From contig NZ_LWMW01000044.1 in assembly GCF_001639285.1 (NCBI RefSeq), forward strand, positions 1 through 64,000: DNA of 64,000 nt. Reading direction: 5' to 3'. The notes below the pieces were generated by a model. The model was not told where the DNA came from and did not search any database. It saw only the letters and a program-made list of their open reading frames with translations. The position numbers were made by a program, and so were the translations under genes. Of this stretch, positions 1 to 9,997 are shown piece after piece (the first letter of the stretch is position 1; each line of letters starts with the position of its first letter). The stretch comes from Methanobrevibacter cuticularis (GTDB taxonomy: Archaea > Methanobacteriota > Methanobacteria > Methanobacteriales > Methanobacteriaceae).

Positions 1-337
1 GAATTTTACGAGTGCTCAAGAAACTTTCATTAATCATTATTTCATCTAGTTTTTTAAACTCTTCTTCAGTTAATTTAGCTTTTATCCCACCATTCTTGTA
101 TTTTGGATATAAATTTTCATATCCTCCCTCATTCCACTCATCTAACCATCTATGCCCAGTAGATAATGAAATTTCCATCAATTCTACTGCTTCATCAACG
201 CTTTTTCCATTGTACAAAAATCGAATAAAAATCAACTTTTTTAAAACATCAGCTTCTTGCTGATGCCTACTAATAATTTTATTCAAACAACTTTTCTTAA
301 CACACATTTTAACTCTTTTTTGTATTTTATTTACCAT
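1..337 (-). CDS. IS630-type transposase, N-terminal part (cut by window edge)
   Basis: The minus strand is open from an ATG at 337 to the window edge (about 112 residues, no stop). The visible part is a helix-turn-helix region of the kind that opens IS630-family transposases: a basic start, then a helix pair around 'KSVDEAVELMEIS' and 'TGHRWLDEWNEGGYENL', followed by the 'LYPKYKNGG' stretch typical of that family. This domain binds the element's terminal repeats; the DDE catalytic part would lie outside the window. No terminal inverted repeat is identifiable in the 215 bp between it and the next gene. Whether the element is intact cannot be judged. The family call rests on the HTH pattern only. 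Confidence 0.6.
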   Translation of the reverse strand, partial: MVNKIQKRVKMCVKKSCLNKIISRHQQEADVLKKLIFIRFLYNGKSVDEAVELMEISLSTGHRWLDEWNEGGYENLYPKYKNGGIKAKLTEEEFKKLDEIMINESFLSTRKI

Positions 338-552
338 AAAAATAATTTACTTCACATTACTTTTAAACTTTTCGATTTAAACTATATATTTTATTAAGAA
401 TTATATCAATTTGATTAAAATTATTATATGGTAAGTATAGTATATTTTATTCATTGACCTCAAAAATATTTCATTTTTTAAAAACTAATAATTGAAGTTT
501 TATTAAAAATAAAAAATAGAAAAATATAAAGATAGATAACTTATAAATTTTT

Positions 553-708
553 TTAGTCTTCACTACAACGATCTAACCAACTACAGCAACCACACGAGCT
601 GCATGGTGCAAGAGTAATGCTAGAATCAGTTATATCAACTACTTCACCACAACCATCACATTGATAAAGACCATCTCCAGGTTGATCACCACATTCATAA
701 TCTGCCAT
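553..708 (-). CDS. small cysteine-rich zinc-ribbon-like protein (51 aa)
   Basis: A 51-residue protein with seven cysteines (C6, C17, C20, C36, C39, C41/C42, C48 region). Two CxxC knuckles, CDGC near residue 17 and CSSC near residue 36, look like a zinc ribbon or rubredoxin-like metal site. A strong ribosome binding site (GGGGGTGA) sits 4-5 bases upstream of the ATG at 708, which supports a real gene despite its size. The extra 'CGCCSWLDRC' tail after the second knuckle adds possible metal or disulfide ligands. It points the same way as the PRC-barrel gene beside it, 52 bp away. Function unknown. Confidence 0.75.
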   Translation of the reverse strand: MADYECGDQPGDGLYQCDGCGEVVDITDSSITLAPCSSCGCCSWLDRCSED

Positions 709-760
709 TAATTCACCCCCTTTAATTGGAATATGAGTTTGACTTATTTTCTATTATTAA

Positions 761-985
761 TTAACCTAAATCTATGATATTATGTAACAATACACTATAT
801 GATATGTCTTGTATCTGATCAAAGTTGATTGATTTCTTTTCTTTAGAAAAAAGCTTTGGATTTAAATCTATATCAACTTTCTTAATATAACCCTGTTTTT
901 CATCAATATCAATATCCTCAACTAGACCTATTGTATTACCTTCTCTATCAACAACAATTTTACCTATTAAATCTATTACTCTCAT
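761..985 (-). CDS. stand-alone PRC-barrel protein (copy 1 of 3)
   Basis: A 74-residue protein that is a single PRC-barrel: 'MRVIDLIGKIVVDREGNTIG' then a short strand-rich tail. I start at the ATG at 985 because GAGGTGA lies 5 bases upstream; an in-frame ATG further out (1012) has no such site. PRC-barrels are small beta folds related to the RimM C-terminal domain. Stand-alone archaeal versions include CdpB1/CdpB2, which bind SepF in cell division in haloarchaea; whether this copy does so is inference. Related copies lie at 8648-8866 and 13749-13994. Confidence 0.85.
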   Translation of the reverse strand: MRVIDLIGKIVVDREGNTIGLVEDIDIDEKQGYIKKVDIDLNPKLFSKEKKSINFDQIQDISYSVLLHNIIDLG

Positions 986-1277
986 CTTAATCACCTCTTT
1001 TTTTCTCTTCAAAGATCTAATAATTTGAATATCATTCCTTTTTAGTCAACTGAATATTTTCATTGAAAACGTGAGTATTACATTACTATCTTAAAATATA
1101 TAAATTTTAACCAAATATGATAACTTATTATATATAAAGAAACAATTTTCATTAATTTTCATCGTTGTAAATGCAATAGTTGTATTCACAACATTTATAT
1201 AGAATTAATTAATTAATATATTATGAAATCAATTATCTTTTTAATTGATTTTTATTAGCTATAATGGGGAGAGATTT

Positions 1278-1754
1278 ATGGATTCTATTAAAAATTTTGG
1301 TGAAGATTCTTCTTTTGAATATCCATTGGCTGCTCTAATATCTATCATATATCGAACTCACAATGTATATTTGAATCATATATTAGAAGAATTTAATCTT
1401 ACAGCAGGTCAAATTCCTTTTATCTTACATTTGCTCAAAAAACAAAATATTTCACAAAATGATTTTGCTGAAGATTTATTTGTAGATAAAGGAACTGTAG
1501 CCATTGCATTAAAAAGGTTGGAAAAAGAAGGAATAGTTAAAAGAAAGAGATTGGATGACAACAGAAGAAAATATATCATCTATTTCACACCTTCAGGTAG
1601 AGAAATTGCATTAAATATTGAAAAATTAAATAAAGAATGGGAAGATTCAATTTTAGAAGGCTTAACTGATTTACAAAAAGAGAAAGTTATGGAATTAGCT
1701 AAATCATTCTCATTGAAGTCTATTGAAATAATTCAAAAATGTTCTGATATGTAA
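1278..1754 (+). CDS. MarR-family transcriptional regulator
   Basis: A 158-residue winged-helix regulator. The recognition region reads 'ISQNDFAEDLFVDKGTVAIALKRLEKEGIVKR' in two halves (helix-turn-helix then wing), followed by 'RRKYIIYFTPSGRE', the usual MarR wing and linker. The first helices form the dimer interface. I start at the ATG at 1278 because GGGGAG lies 7 bases upstream; an in-frame ATG at 1245 lacks a ribosome site. The gene is 187 bp upstream of a MATE exporter on the same strand, the usual pairing of a MarR repressor with the pump it controls. The ligand is unknown. Confidence 0.9.
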   Translation: MDSIKNFGEDSSFEYPLAALISIIYRTHNVYLNHILEEFNLTAGQIPFILHLLKKQNISQNDFAEDLFVDKGTVAIALKRLEKEGIVKRKRLDDNRRKYIIYFTPSGREIALNIEKLNKEWEDSILEGLTDLQKEKVMELAKSFSLKSIEIIQKCSDM

Positions 1755-1790
1755 AATTATTGATATGTAAAATTATTATAATATTTAAGA

Positions 1791-1870
1791 TTATTTTGAT
1801 TTTTCTCGAATTATTTTGATTTTTCTTGGATTATTTTGATTTTTCTTGGATTATTTTGATTTTTTTGGTA
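1791..1870. repeat. 20-bp tandem repeat, 4 copies
   Basis: Four head-to-tail copies of a 20-bp T-rich unit (TTATTTTGATTTTTCTTGGA) fill the gap between the MarR gene and the MATE gene. The copies differ by one to three bases. T-rich stretches of this kind could also serve as a transcription stop for the regulator. Confidence 0.9.
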
Positions 1871-1941
1871 TTTATGGGATTATTATGATATTTTTGATTA
1901 TAAAAGAGTTAATTTACTATTAATTATGGAGAGATAAAAGA

Positions 1942-3357
1942 ATGGATAATTATGAAAATGAGAATCATACTAATATTGCATTAATTACAGGAGATCCTAA
2001 AAGAGCAATTAGAAAATTAGCTTGGCCAATGATGATAGCTATGTTTCTTACAATGGCATACAACTTGGCTGATGGAATATGGGTAGCTGGACTAGGGACA
2101 GAAGCATTAGCAGCATTAGGATTTGCAACACCACTATTCATGATTGTTGTAGGTTTAGGAAGTGGACTTGGAGCAGGAGCTAATTCTTTGATTGCGAGAT
2201 ATATAGGTGCAAGGAACAAGAAAAAAGCAGACAATGCAGCAATACATTCAATCTTACTAACAATAGTAATTTCAATAATATTAATGATTGTATTATATAT
2301 TTCATTAAAAGATTTACTATTACTTATGGGTGCAGGAGACTCAATAGATTTAGCACTGGAATATGGATACATAGTGTTCATTGGATTATTTGTATTTTTA
2401 TTTTCTAATGTTGGAGCAAGTGTGTTAAGAGCTGAAGGAGATGTTAATCGTGCTATGTATGCTATGGCAATAACAGCAATTTTAAACATTGTTATTGATC
2501 CAATATTTATTTATAGTTTAAATATGGGTATGGCAGGAGCAGCATGGGCAACAATATTATCAGCGTTAATATCTTGTATTATAATTGCGTATTGGCTGTT
2601 TATTCAAAAAAATACATATTTATCATTTAGTAAAAAAGCTTTTAATTATAGTAACAAAATAATGAGTGATCTATTAAATGTAGGTTTACCTGCTTCAGCA
2701 TCTACTTTAATAATGTCTGTATTATCCATGATTCTAAATTTAATCCTAGCTATCGTTGCTGGTAATTATGGCGTCGCAATTTTCACTGCAGGATGGAGAA
2801 TTTTATTAATGGCACTTATTCCTCATCTAGGATTAGGAACTGCTGTTTTAACAGTTATAGGTGCAGGTTTTGGTGCTAAAAATTATGCTAAAATGTCTGA
2901 AGGATTTAATTATGCTATTAAATTAGGATTAATCTTTGCCATAATTATCAGTATTATAGTATTTGTTTTTGCAGAACAAATAGCTTTAACATTTGCTTAT
3001 ACTGAGGCTAATGTACATTTGATACCAGGAATTGTAGATTTTCTTAGAATCATGACAATATTCTTTATTACAATTCCAATTGGGTTAATTCCAACATCAA
3101 CTTTCCAAGGAGTTGGAAAAGGATTAAGCTCTTTTATAATGATTCTATTACATTCTCTTATATTTATAAGCATTTTTTCATATTTATTTGCCATAGTATT
3201 CAATATGGGTGTAATTGGAGTATGGTGGGGGTTAAATCTTGGAGGAGTCATTGGAGTCACAATTAGTTATATATGGGTTAAAATTTATCTAAATAAATTA
3301 CTAGGAATGAATTCACTTCGAAATGACAAAAATGACGTGATTAGTGATATTAATTAA
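1942..3357 (+). CDS. MATE-family multidrug/toxin efflux transporter
   Basis: A 471-residue polytopic membrane protein with about twelve hydrophobic segments in two similar halves, the length and layout of the MATE family (sodium- or proton-driven export of cationic compounds). The first half opens with '[20 protein letters not shown]', close to the family's N-terminal pattern, and '[21 protein letters not shown]' marks the conserved loop after helix 2. A ribosome site GGAGAG precedes the ATG. The MarR gene just upstream is its likely regulator. The substrate cannot be read from the sequence. Confidence 0.92.
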   Translation: MDNYENENHTNIALITGDPKRAIRKLAWPMMIAMFLTMAYNLADGIWVAGLGTEALAALGFATPLFMIVVGLGSGLGAGANSLIARYIGARNKKKADNAAIHSILLTIVISIILMIVLYISLKDLLLLMGAGDSIDLALEYGYIVFIGLFVFLFSNVGASVLRAEGDVNRAMYAMAITAILNIVIDPIFIYSLNMGMAGAAWATILSALISCIIIAYWLFIQKNTYLSFSKKAFNYSNKIMSDLLNVGLPASASTLIMSVLSMILNLILAIVAGNYGVAIFTAGWRILLMALIPHLGLGTAVLTVIGAGFGAKNYAKMSEGFNYAIKLGLIFAIIISIIVFVFAEQIALTFAYTEANVHLIPGIVDFLRIMTIFFITIPIGLIPTSTFQGVGKGLSSFIMILLHSLIFISIFSYLFAIVFNMGVIGVWWGLNLGGVIGVTISYIWVKIYLNKLLGMNSLRNDKNDVISDIN

Positions 3358-3360
3358 ATT

Positions 3361-3503
3361 TTGTAAATAATATTCAATAAGAATGATTTTTCATTTTTTT
3401 TAATTTAAGATCTACCTTATTTTAATATTATGTTGTAAACAATATTCAATAAGAATGATTTTTCATTTTTTTTAATTTAAGATCTACCTTATTTTAATAT
3501 TAT
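3361..3503. repeat. 72-bp direct repeat, 2 copies
   Basis: Two adjacent, almost identical copies (3361-3432 and 3433-3503) of an AT-rich unit that starts TTGTAAA(T/C)AATATTC. It occupies most of the 340-bp gap downstream of the MATE gene. The rest of the gap is AT-rich with no gene seen. Confidence 0.9.
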
Positions 3504-3698
3504 ATCTCTTTTTAAGCTAGATTTTAAATTTTTAACATTTTAAATAATATTAGAAAGCTTTTAGTTCTTTTTTTTATTTTTATCGTGTTATTTTTTTATC
3601 ATCAATATTTATTTTATTTCCATTTTTTTAAAAATAATTATAAAATTCATCAACTATTTATTTATGTAAGATCATAATTTAGTTATGAGGTATGAAAA

Positions 3699-4337
3699 AT
3701 GAACTGTCCAATGTGTGGATGCGATTCTACAGAGACTTTGAAATCAAAAACAGTACCATCAAAAACTAAAGAAGTTAATGAACTGTTATTAAAATGTAAA
3801 AATTGTGATTTTGTCTTTAAAGATTCTATAATAGCTAATAAACCAGTTAGCTATCGTTTAATTATAAGTGAACATGAAAAATCCAAGAAAACTTTCATAG
3901 ATCTTTATAGCGATGAAAAATTATCTAAGGATAATATTCTGTTGTCTGATTTAGGACAAGTTGAAATCAAATCTTTAGAACTGAAAGATGGTAAAAGAGT
4001 GGATTCAGCTATTGCTAAAGATGTTTCAACAATTTGGGCATCTTCTATGGAAATCCCTGCTCGTGTAGGAATATCTGTTGATTTTTCAGGGGATGTTGAT
4101 TCTTATAAAGTTGATGTTGATAGAGATTCAAAATTCGCAGTGGATGATATTTTAAAGGTAGATGATAAAATAATCAGAATATATGCAATAAAAACCTTAG
4201 AAAGAATCTTAAAAAAAGGTTTTGCTAAATCTTCAGTTATAAAAAGGGTTTATGGAAATCCTGTCAACTTAAAGAATTATGACTATGATTTAACTGCTAA
4301 TATAGTTTATAAGAAAATAACAGCATATAAAAAATAA
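3699..4337 (+). CDS. HVO_0476-family zinc finger protein
   Basis: A 212-residue archaeal protein with an N-terminal four-cysteine zinc ribbon (MNCPMCGC at the start and CKNC near residue 33), then a beta-rich domain ('SYRLIISEHEKSKKTFIDL', 'DDILKVDDKIIRIYAI'). This matches the archaeal family named after Haloferax HVO_0476, whose biochemical role is not established. GAGGT lies upstream of the ATG. Neighbours are on the same strand but separated by repeat-filled gaps, so no operon is evident. Confidence 0.8.
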   Translation: MNCPMCGCDSTETLKSKTVPSKTKEVNELLLKCKNCDFVFKDSIIANKPVSYRLIISEHEKSKKTFIDLYSDEKLSKDNILLSDLGQVEIKSLELKDGKRVDSAIAKDVSTIWASSMEIPARVGISVDFSGDVDSYKVDVDRDSKFAVDDILKVDDKIIRIYAIKTLERILKKGFAKSSVIKRVYGNPVNLKNYDYDLTANIVYKKITAYKK

Positions 4338-4380
4338 GTTTTTATTCTTTAAATCTAATTTTTAAAGATGAATTATTTTT

Positions 4381-4496
4381 AAGCTATCTCCAAGAAATAT
4401 TTTTAAGCTATCTCCAAGAAATATTTTTAAGCTATCTCCAAGAAATATTTTTAAGATATCTTCAAGAAATATTTTTAAGATATCTTCAAGAAATTT
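4381..4496. repeat. 24-bp tandem repeat, 5 copies
   Basis: Five head-to-tail copies of a 24-bp unit (AAGCTATCTCCAAGAAATAT plus TTTT). The first three are identical; the last two share the change to AAGATATCTTC, which shows stepwise local duplication. Lies between the zinc protein and mtaB. Confidence 0.92.
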
Positions 4497-4598
4497 CTAA
4501 TTTTTAATAATTAGATAATTTACTATGAGCTTAATTTTTAAATTTAATTATTAACTAAGTTAATATAAGAATTATGATTAATAATATGATTGAATTTT

Positions 4599-5909
4599 AT
4601 GTCAAATCTAAATAAAAACAATAAATCATCATCAAAAGTATTTATTGAAACTTATGGTTGCACTTTTAATAAAGCAGATTCTCAAATAATAGCTGGATCA
4701 TTAATCGAAAATGATATTGAAGTAGTAGGTACTATTGAAGAAGCTGATGTAGCTATTGTGAACACGTGTTATGTAAAACAACCAACTGAAAATAAAGTTA
4801 CTAATAAAATACAGAAACTGAATGAACAATTTCCTGATAAGAAAATAATCGTTAGTGGATGTATGGTTGAAATTGATCCAAAAAAATTGGATAAAATAGC
4901 TCCAGCTGCAAGTTGGATAGGACCTCATAAACTTAATCACGCTCCTGATGTTGTTAGATCTACTCTCAATGGACAAATTTCGAGAGAATGTGGATTTACT
5001 AGAGATTCGAAAGTAGGAGTTCCTAAAATTAGGTTTGATCCTTTTATTCATATAATACAGATTTGTGAGGGATGCTTAGGAACTTGTAGCTATTGTTGTA
5101 CTCGATTTGCAAGAGGGCCTCTTAATAGCTATTCTATTGAAGATATCAAAAAAGAAGCCAGTGAAGCAATAGCTGAGGGCTGTGTTGAAATTCAACTCAC
5201 TGCTCAAGATACTGCTGCCTTTGGAAAGGATACAAAAGAGAAATTGTCAGATCTTATACGAGAAATAGCTACCTTAGATGGAAATTTTAGAGTTCGTGTT
5301 GGAATGATGCACCCTAAAAACATTGGTAATGATCTTGATAATTTAATTAAAGCTATTAATCTTCCAAATGTTTATAAATTCATTCATTTACCTATTCAAA
5401 GTGGTAGTAATAAGGTACTTCAAGATATGAGACGAGAACATGACATAGATGAATATAAGCATATTGTTAAAAGATTTAAAGAAGGAATTCCTGAATTGAC
5501 AATAGCTACTGATATAATTGTGGGTTATCCTACAGAAGATGATGATGATTTTAATAAAACATCAGAACTTTTGGAAGAGATTAAACCAGGACTCATACAT
5601 CTATCTAAATATAAACATAGGGAAGGAGCAAGCTCTTCCACACTTCCTGAAATTCCATATAAAATTATGAAGAAAAGATCTAAAGATCTAACAGATATCA
5701 AATCAAAGATAACTGAAGAAGAAAATAGAAAACTCATTGGATCAATCCAAGATGCTTTAGTTGTTGAGGAAGGATCTAAAGGAGGCTTCATAGCTAAAAC
5801 AAATTTTTACATCCCCGTAGTTGTGGAAGATGCAGAAATCGGGACTTTTATTAAAGTTAAAATCACAGAAACCACAAGTACATACTTAAAAGGAATTAAA
5901 ATAGACTAA
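4599..5909 (+). CDS. tRNA t6A37 methylthiotransferase (archaeal MtaB/CDKAL1 type)
   Basis: A 436-residue radical SAM methylthiotransferase that turns t6A37 of tRNA into ms2t6A. The N-terminal UPF0004 domain has its three cluster cysteines (C21, C57, C88). The radical SAM motif CLGTCSYC supplies C159, C163 and C166 for the second [4Fe-4S] cluster. The end looks like a TRAM domain. Length and spacing match the archaeal/eukaryotic CDKAL1-like branch rather than MiaB. I prefer the ATG at 4599; a TTG at 4590 is in frame and neither has a clear ribosome site. Elp3 in this window modifies position 34 of the same anticodon loops. Confidence 0.92.
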   Translation: MSNLNKNNKSSSKVFIETYGCTFNKADSQIIAGSLIENDIEVVGTIEEADVAIVNTCYVKQPTENKVTNKIQKLNEQFPDKKIIVSGCMVEIDPKKLDKIAPAASWIGPHKLNHAPDVVRSTLNGQISRECGFTRDSKVGVPKIRFDPFIHIIQICEGCLGTCSYCCTRFARGPLNSYSIEDIKKEASEAIAEGCVEIQLTAQDTAAFGKDTKEKLSDLIREIATLDGNFRVRVGMMHPKNIGNDLDNLIKAINLPNVYKFIHLPIQSGSNKVLQDMRREHDIDEYKHIVKRFKEGIPELTIATDIIVGYPTEDDDDFNKTSELLEEIKPGLIHLSKYKHREGASSSTLPEIPYKIMKKRSKDLTDIKSKITEEENRKLIGSIQDALVVEEGSKGGFIAKTNFYIPVVVEDAEIGTFIKVKITETTSTYLKGIKID

Positions 5910-5946
5910 TTATCATTTTTCAGATATTTTTTTTATTTTTAGACTT

Positions 5947-6098
5947 TTTTTTATTTTTATTGGTATGATGGTTTTTATTTGTATTGTGTATGATTTTTTT
6001 ATTTGTATTGTGTATGATTTTTTTATTTTTATTAGGTATGATGGTTTTTATTTGTATTGTGTATGATTTTTTTATTTTTATTAGGTATGATTTTTTAA
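5947..6098. repeat. T-rich short tandem repeats between convergent genes
   Basis: A mosaic of about 22-bp units (GTATGATTTTTTTATTTTTA and variants with GGTATGATGGTTTTTATTTG). It lies between the convergent mtaB and cofH genes and may act as a bidirectional transcription stop. An open minus-strand frame through it encodes only Lys/Asn/Ile repeats and is not a gene. Confidence 0.8.
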
Positions 6099-6132
6099 TT
6101 ATCAATAATGTAGTGTATTATTTTTAATTTTA

Positions 6133-7248
6133 TTACAGTTTTGATATGTTTTCATATTTTGTATCTCGAATTGCAGGTGTTCGGCCTAAATCTTCGGCTA
6201 AATGTTTTAGTTTGTTAATTTCTGTTCTTACTCCATGTGAAGCTCCTGCAGATTTGGAGATGTTTTCCTCTCCTAAAGTTCCTCCTAGATCATTTGCACC
6301 AGATATCAATCCTATCTGTGCAAATTTAAACCCTAATTTCACCCAAGACACTTGGATGTTTTCGAGATAGTTATGGAACATTAGTCTGGCTATTGCATAG
6401 ACTTTTAAATCTTCAGTTCCTGTGGTTCCGGGGTTTGATTTTCCTTTTAAGAATATTGGAGCTTTTTCATGCATAAATGTGAGGGGTACGAATTCTGTAA
6501 ATCCTTTGGTTTCCTTTTGAATTTCTCTTATTATATTTAAATGATTAATTCTATCTTCTAATGTTTCAATATGTCCATACATCATGGTAGCTGTTGTTTT
6601 AATTCCTATTTTATGTGCAGTAGACACAACATCTTTCCATTCTTCTACAGTTAGCTTTCCAGGGCATATTATCTTCCTAACATCATTATTTAGGATTTCT
6701 GCTGCAGTTCCTGGGGTGGTTCCAAGTCCTGCCTTTTTTAATATTTTTAATGATTCTTCTAAAGGAAGTTCAGCTTTTTTTGATCCGTAATATAGTTCCA
6801 TCGGTGAAAATGCATGTATATGAACATTGGGGCATTCTGATTTTACAGCTTTTAAGATGTCTTCATAGAAGTATATATCTACATCCTTATGTAATCCTCC
6901 TTGGATACATAATTCTTTTGCTCCATTATCGTAAGCATGCTTTCCTATTTTAGCTACTTCTTCCACATCTAAAAAGAATGCATCATCATCTTTTTGATCT
7001 CTTTTGAAGGCACAGAAACCACAATTCCCAGAACATATATTCGTGAAGTTTATATTCCAATTTTCAATAAAAGTTACATTATTCCCAACTACTTTTTCCC
7101 TTACCATATCTGCAGTAGCTATTAATGCATTGATCTCTTTACCTTTTACATTCATCAAGTATAATGCATCTTCTTTGGAAATAGGATTATCAAGACTATT
7201 TTCTAAAATTTTTTTAGTTCTTTCAGTTATATTTGGATTGGGAAACAT
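6133..7248 (-). CDS. cofH: F420 (FO) synthase subunit 2, CofH
   Basis: A 371-residue radical SAM enzyme. CofH joins the hydroxybenzyl group of L-tyrosine to 5-amino-6-ribitylaminouracil; CofG then closes the ring to give FO, the chromophore of F420. The cluster motif CSGNCGFC gives C72, C76 and C79. 'IQGGLH' and 'HAFSPMEL' are typical of the MqnC/CofH branch, as is the late '[20 protein letters not shown]' region. The length is normal. F420 carries hydride in methanogenesis. CofG is not in the window. The closest alternative would be MqnC or MqnE, which methanogens lack. Confidence 0.93.
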   Translation of the reverse strand: MFPNPNITERTKKILENSLDNPISKEDALYLMNVKGKEINALIATADMVREKVVGNNVTFIENWNINFTNICSGNCGFCAFKRDQKDDDAFFLDVEEVAKIGKHAYDNGAKELCIQGGLHKDVDIYFYEDILKAVKSECPNVHIHAFSPMELYYGSKKAELPLEESLKILKKAGLGTTPGTAAEILNNDVRKIICPGKLTVEEWKDVVSTAHKIGIKTTATMMYGHIETLEDRINHLNIIREIQKETKGFTEFVPLTFMHEKAPIFLKGKSNPGTTGTEDLKVYAIARLMFHNYLENIQVSWVKLGFKFAQIGLISGANDLGGTLGEENISKSAGASHGVRTEINKLKHLAEDLGRTPAIRDTKYENISKL

Positions 7249-7775
7249 AATATTATTATTTTTAAATCTTAATATTAAAATTTTCGATTTATATTGCTAG
7301 ATATTTTTTTTATTTCACTGTTTCTTATTAGATTGTTTTAAGATTCATTTATAGAGATTTTAATTTTGAAATTAATTGTATGCTTTTTATTATAGTTTTT
7401 ATTGTGTATTTGACCCTTAATTTTAGAATTAATAGTATTATTCTTTATTTTATGTGAAATATTGATTGTTTAATGTTAAAATATTTTTTAAGATGCAATA
7501 ATTTTTTATTAATATAATTTGTGCGTTTTTAATGTAGATTTACTAAAATAAAGAATTTTTAATATTTTAAGACCTAAATTTTTTAGTAGTTTAAATTATT
7601 TATTTTTCTAATTTAACATCAAATTTTCTTTAATTAGCAACCACTACTTTAAAAATTTATACATTATAAATTTATAATAATTTAATGATTAATTTTAAAT
7701 TATACAATATTGTAAGAGATTTAAACCGATAGCTTTATATACCATATCGAACAACATTAAATTGGAGGTGAAAAT
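7249..7775. other. 527-bp intergenic region between divergent cofH and histone genes
   Basis: AT-rich spacer holding the promoters of cofH (leftward) and the histone gene (rightward). A clear TATA element is seen only for the histone. No small gene or repeat array was found. Confidence 0.6.
7734..7741 (+). promoter_or_regulatory. TATA box of the histone gene
   Basis: TTTATATA preceded by the purine-rich AAACCGATAGC, which fits an archaeal TATA box with an upstream BRE. It lies 42 bases before the histone ATG, so the predicted start (about 25 bases downstream) leaves a leader of roughly 10-15 bases that just includes the GGAGGTG ribosome site. Confidence 0.65.
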
Positions 7776-7976
7776 ATGAGTGAATTACCAATTGCACCTG
7801 TAGGTCGAATATTAAAAAATGCCGGTGCACAAAGAATTAGTGATGACGCAAAAATTGCATTAGCAGAAGCACTAGAAGAACAAGGTGAAGCATTAGCTAA
7901 AAAAGCTGTTGATTATGCTCGCCATGCCGGTAGAAAAACTGTGAAAGCTGAAGACATCAAATTAGCTATCAAATAA
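7776..7976 (+). CDS. archaeal histone (HMf-type)
   Basis: A 66-residue minimal histone fold. It opens with '[20 protein letters not shown]', has the central long helix '[20 protein letters not shown]' and ends '[15 protein letters not shown]', the hallmark of HMf-like proteins. Such histones dimerise and stack into extended wraps of DNA. There is no tail, as usual in Methanobacteriales. A strong ribosome site (GGAGGTG), a TATA box and a hairpin terminator show it is transcribed alone, probably at high level. Confidence 0.97.
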   Translation: MSELPIAPVGRILKNAGAQRISDDAKIALAEALEEQGEALAKKAVDYARHAGRKTVKAEDIKLAIK

Positions 7977-7990
7977 GAAGTTTTGAACTA

Positions 7991-8020
7991 TTGGCCTATT
8001 CTGGCCAATTTTCTTTTTTT
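7991..8020 (+). terminator. hairpin/T-run terminator of the histone gene
   Basis: TTGGCC, a six-base loop and GGCCAA form a perfect 6-bp stem at 7991-8008, followed by TTTTCTTTTTTT. It begins 15 bases after the histone stop codon. Confidence 0.75.
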
Positions 8021-8176
8021 ATTAAATAGTTATTACATTTAAAATTTCATTATTCTGTTTTGTATAAATTAGCTATTCTATTTAAAGATTTTAATCATTT
8101 TATAGCCATCATTCTATATTCCACGTAGTTTTTCAATCATAGCTATTAACCTATAATTACCAATAAATGGAAAAGG

Positions 8177-8184
8177 TTATATAT
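8177..8184 (+). promoter_or_regulatory. TATA box of the tRNA pair
   Basis: TTATATAT, preceded by the purine run GGAAAAGG, centred about 33 bases before the first base of tRNA-Val. The two tRNA genes are 3 bp apart and likely share this promoter. Confidence 0.55.
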
Positions 8185-8213
8185 TAATTAAACTATATCT
8201 TAGAAGGTGTATA

Positions 8214-8285
<72 letters not shown>

Positions 8286-8288
8286 TTT

Positions 8289-8361
<73 letters not shown>

Positions 8362-8647
8362 TACAATTACTTGTTTTTCAATATTATTTATTTTATTTTT
8401 AATTTATTCTTTAATTATAAATTATATTTAGAAATAGAATTCTTTTTTTTCCACTCTTTATTTAGAAAATTATTATCAAAAACATTATAATTTTGATAAG
8501 CTTTATCCAGTAATATCTATTGGAAATTTTATAAAAATATGATAATTAAAGAAATAAGCTCAATATCATGCGAATAATATAAAAAGAAATATAAAAAGAA
8601 ATATAAGAAGGAATATAAAAAAATTTTGCATGTTTTTTAAGAAAAGA

Positions 8648-8866
8648 TTAGTCTTTATCGAGGTTTACTAGAACACTATCTACTATGTTATCTATTTCAC
8701 TAAAAGAAATTGGATTATCTTCGGATGCTAGTTTATCTGTTTTTTCTTTCACATCAATGCTTTCAATTAGACCTGTATGTTCATCGATCTCAAGATTATC
8801 AACTTTGCCTAAATTGTTACCTCTAGTATCAATAATCTTCATACCTATTAATGTATTTGCTTTCAT
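8648..8866 (-). CDS. stand-alone PRC-barrel protein (copy 2 of 3)
   Basis: A 72-residue single PRC-barrel starting 'MKANTLIGMKIIDTRGNNLG', with 'DEHTGLIESIDV' as the next strands and an acidic end. GAGGTGA lies 5-6 bases upstream of the ATG. It differs clearly in sequence from the copies at 761-985 and 13749-13994, so these are old paralogues rather than recent duplicates. Possible roles are as a SepF-binding CdpB-like division protein or an RNA/protein adaptor; the sequence alone does not decide. Confidence 0.85.
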   Translation of the reverse strand: MKANTLIGMKIIDTRGNNLGKVDNLEIDEHTGLIESIDVKEKTDKLASEDNPISFSEIDNIVDSVLVNLDKD

Positions 8867-9516
8867 TTTAATTCACCTCAGCTTTTCCAAAAATGTGAAT
8901 ATTACATTACTATTTTATCTTATTTAAATTTTCACCAGGAATGAGAAGTTTTTATAAAAGATTTTTATAAAGAATTTCTTTTTATTTAATTTTTCATTTA
9001 TAATAATTATAAAGGATGTAACTGATTACAACTGCAACATTTCTAATATTACAAAAAAATCAATTAAAGGAAAAAATATTATAAATATCTAGATCATTAG
9101 CATATGTGAATACCATATAAATATTTATAAATGAATAAAAAAGAAAAAATAAGTATTTCTAAATCATTTAACCCATAATAACATCATGAAAATAACAAGA
9201 ATATTCTTTTATAAAAATATTTATATAATCATAATTGAATTATTTACTTTAAATAAAATATGAATGTAGTATTGGATAAAACTTTTCAAATTGAATTTAA
9301 CTCTAGATATTTTAAATAAAATATGAATGTAGTGTTGGATAAAACTTTTCAAATTGAATTTAACTCTAGAGTTAATTTTATGATTATATTAATTCATTAA
9401 ATAGCTAATTTTAAAGATATTCAAGCCTCAATAGTATACTTATGTTATAATTTTGAAAATTTTTTTCCAGTACCATAAAAGAAAAAAACTAAAAATAGTA
9501 ATAATTAAACAGAAAT
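8867..9516. other. 650-bp AT-rich intergenic region
   Basis: No gene seen. It holds the promoter of the leftward PRC-barrel gene and a 60-bp direct repeat at 9248-9370. Confidence 0.6.
9248..9370. repeat. 60-bp direct repeat, 2 copies
   Basis: Copies at 9248-9307 and 9311-9370 differ at one base (GTAGTATTGG versus GTAGTGTTGG), so the duplication is recent. Period 63 bp. Confidence 0.9.
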
Positions 9517-9747
9517 TTAACTTTCTTTTTTAAAATGTAGTTCTATGACATTATTTATAGGTAACCAAGTCACTTCATTATTTCCATACTCAATTTTAAT
9601 CATGTCATTAGTTAATTCAACAGTTTTTACAATCTTATCTGGGTCTGGTTTCATTTTAACATCACTAGTGATAGTTTCCATAGGGCTTCCAATAATGAAA
9701 TTCAATGTACTATTTTTATAGACTACTTCAATTCTTTTTAAAAACAT
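9517..9747 (-). CDS. small protein of unknown function (about 76 aa)
   Basis: A short charged, strand-rich protein ending 'VTWLPINNVIELHFKKES'. No family was recognised. The ATG at 9747 has the weak ribosome site GGATGAG; an ATG at 9762 is in frame but has no spacing for a site. The composition is balanced (no Lys/Asn/Ile runs), which argues for a real gene. It could be a small beta-barrel. It lies 251 bp from another small unknown gene on the same strand. Confidence 0.55.
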   Translation of the reverse strand: MFLKRIEVVYKNSTLNFIIGSPMETITSDVKMKPDPDKIVKTVELTNDMIKIEYGNNEVTWLPINNVIELHFKKES

Positions 9748-9997
9748 TTTTATCTCATCCACTTATTTTAATTACTAGCTGTTATGTTTTTAATAACATT
9801 AATAGTTTTTCTCATGTAAGTTGACATTTTGATAATTTTACGAAAAGAGGTAGAAAATATGAGAATTATTAACTAAATTATTCTCATTATGCTGTTAAAG
9901 AAGAGATTTAGTTATTGGGTGTTTTAAGGATAATGCATCTATTTTTATCTATTTAAAAGTTAGTTGATGCTTTTATTGTCAAAGAATAAAAATTAAA

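Noticed and set aside
5920-6105. Minus-strand Lys/Asn/Ile open frame
   Set aside because: Low-complexity readthrough of T-rich repeats between two convergent genes; better explained as terminator-like spacer.
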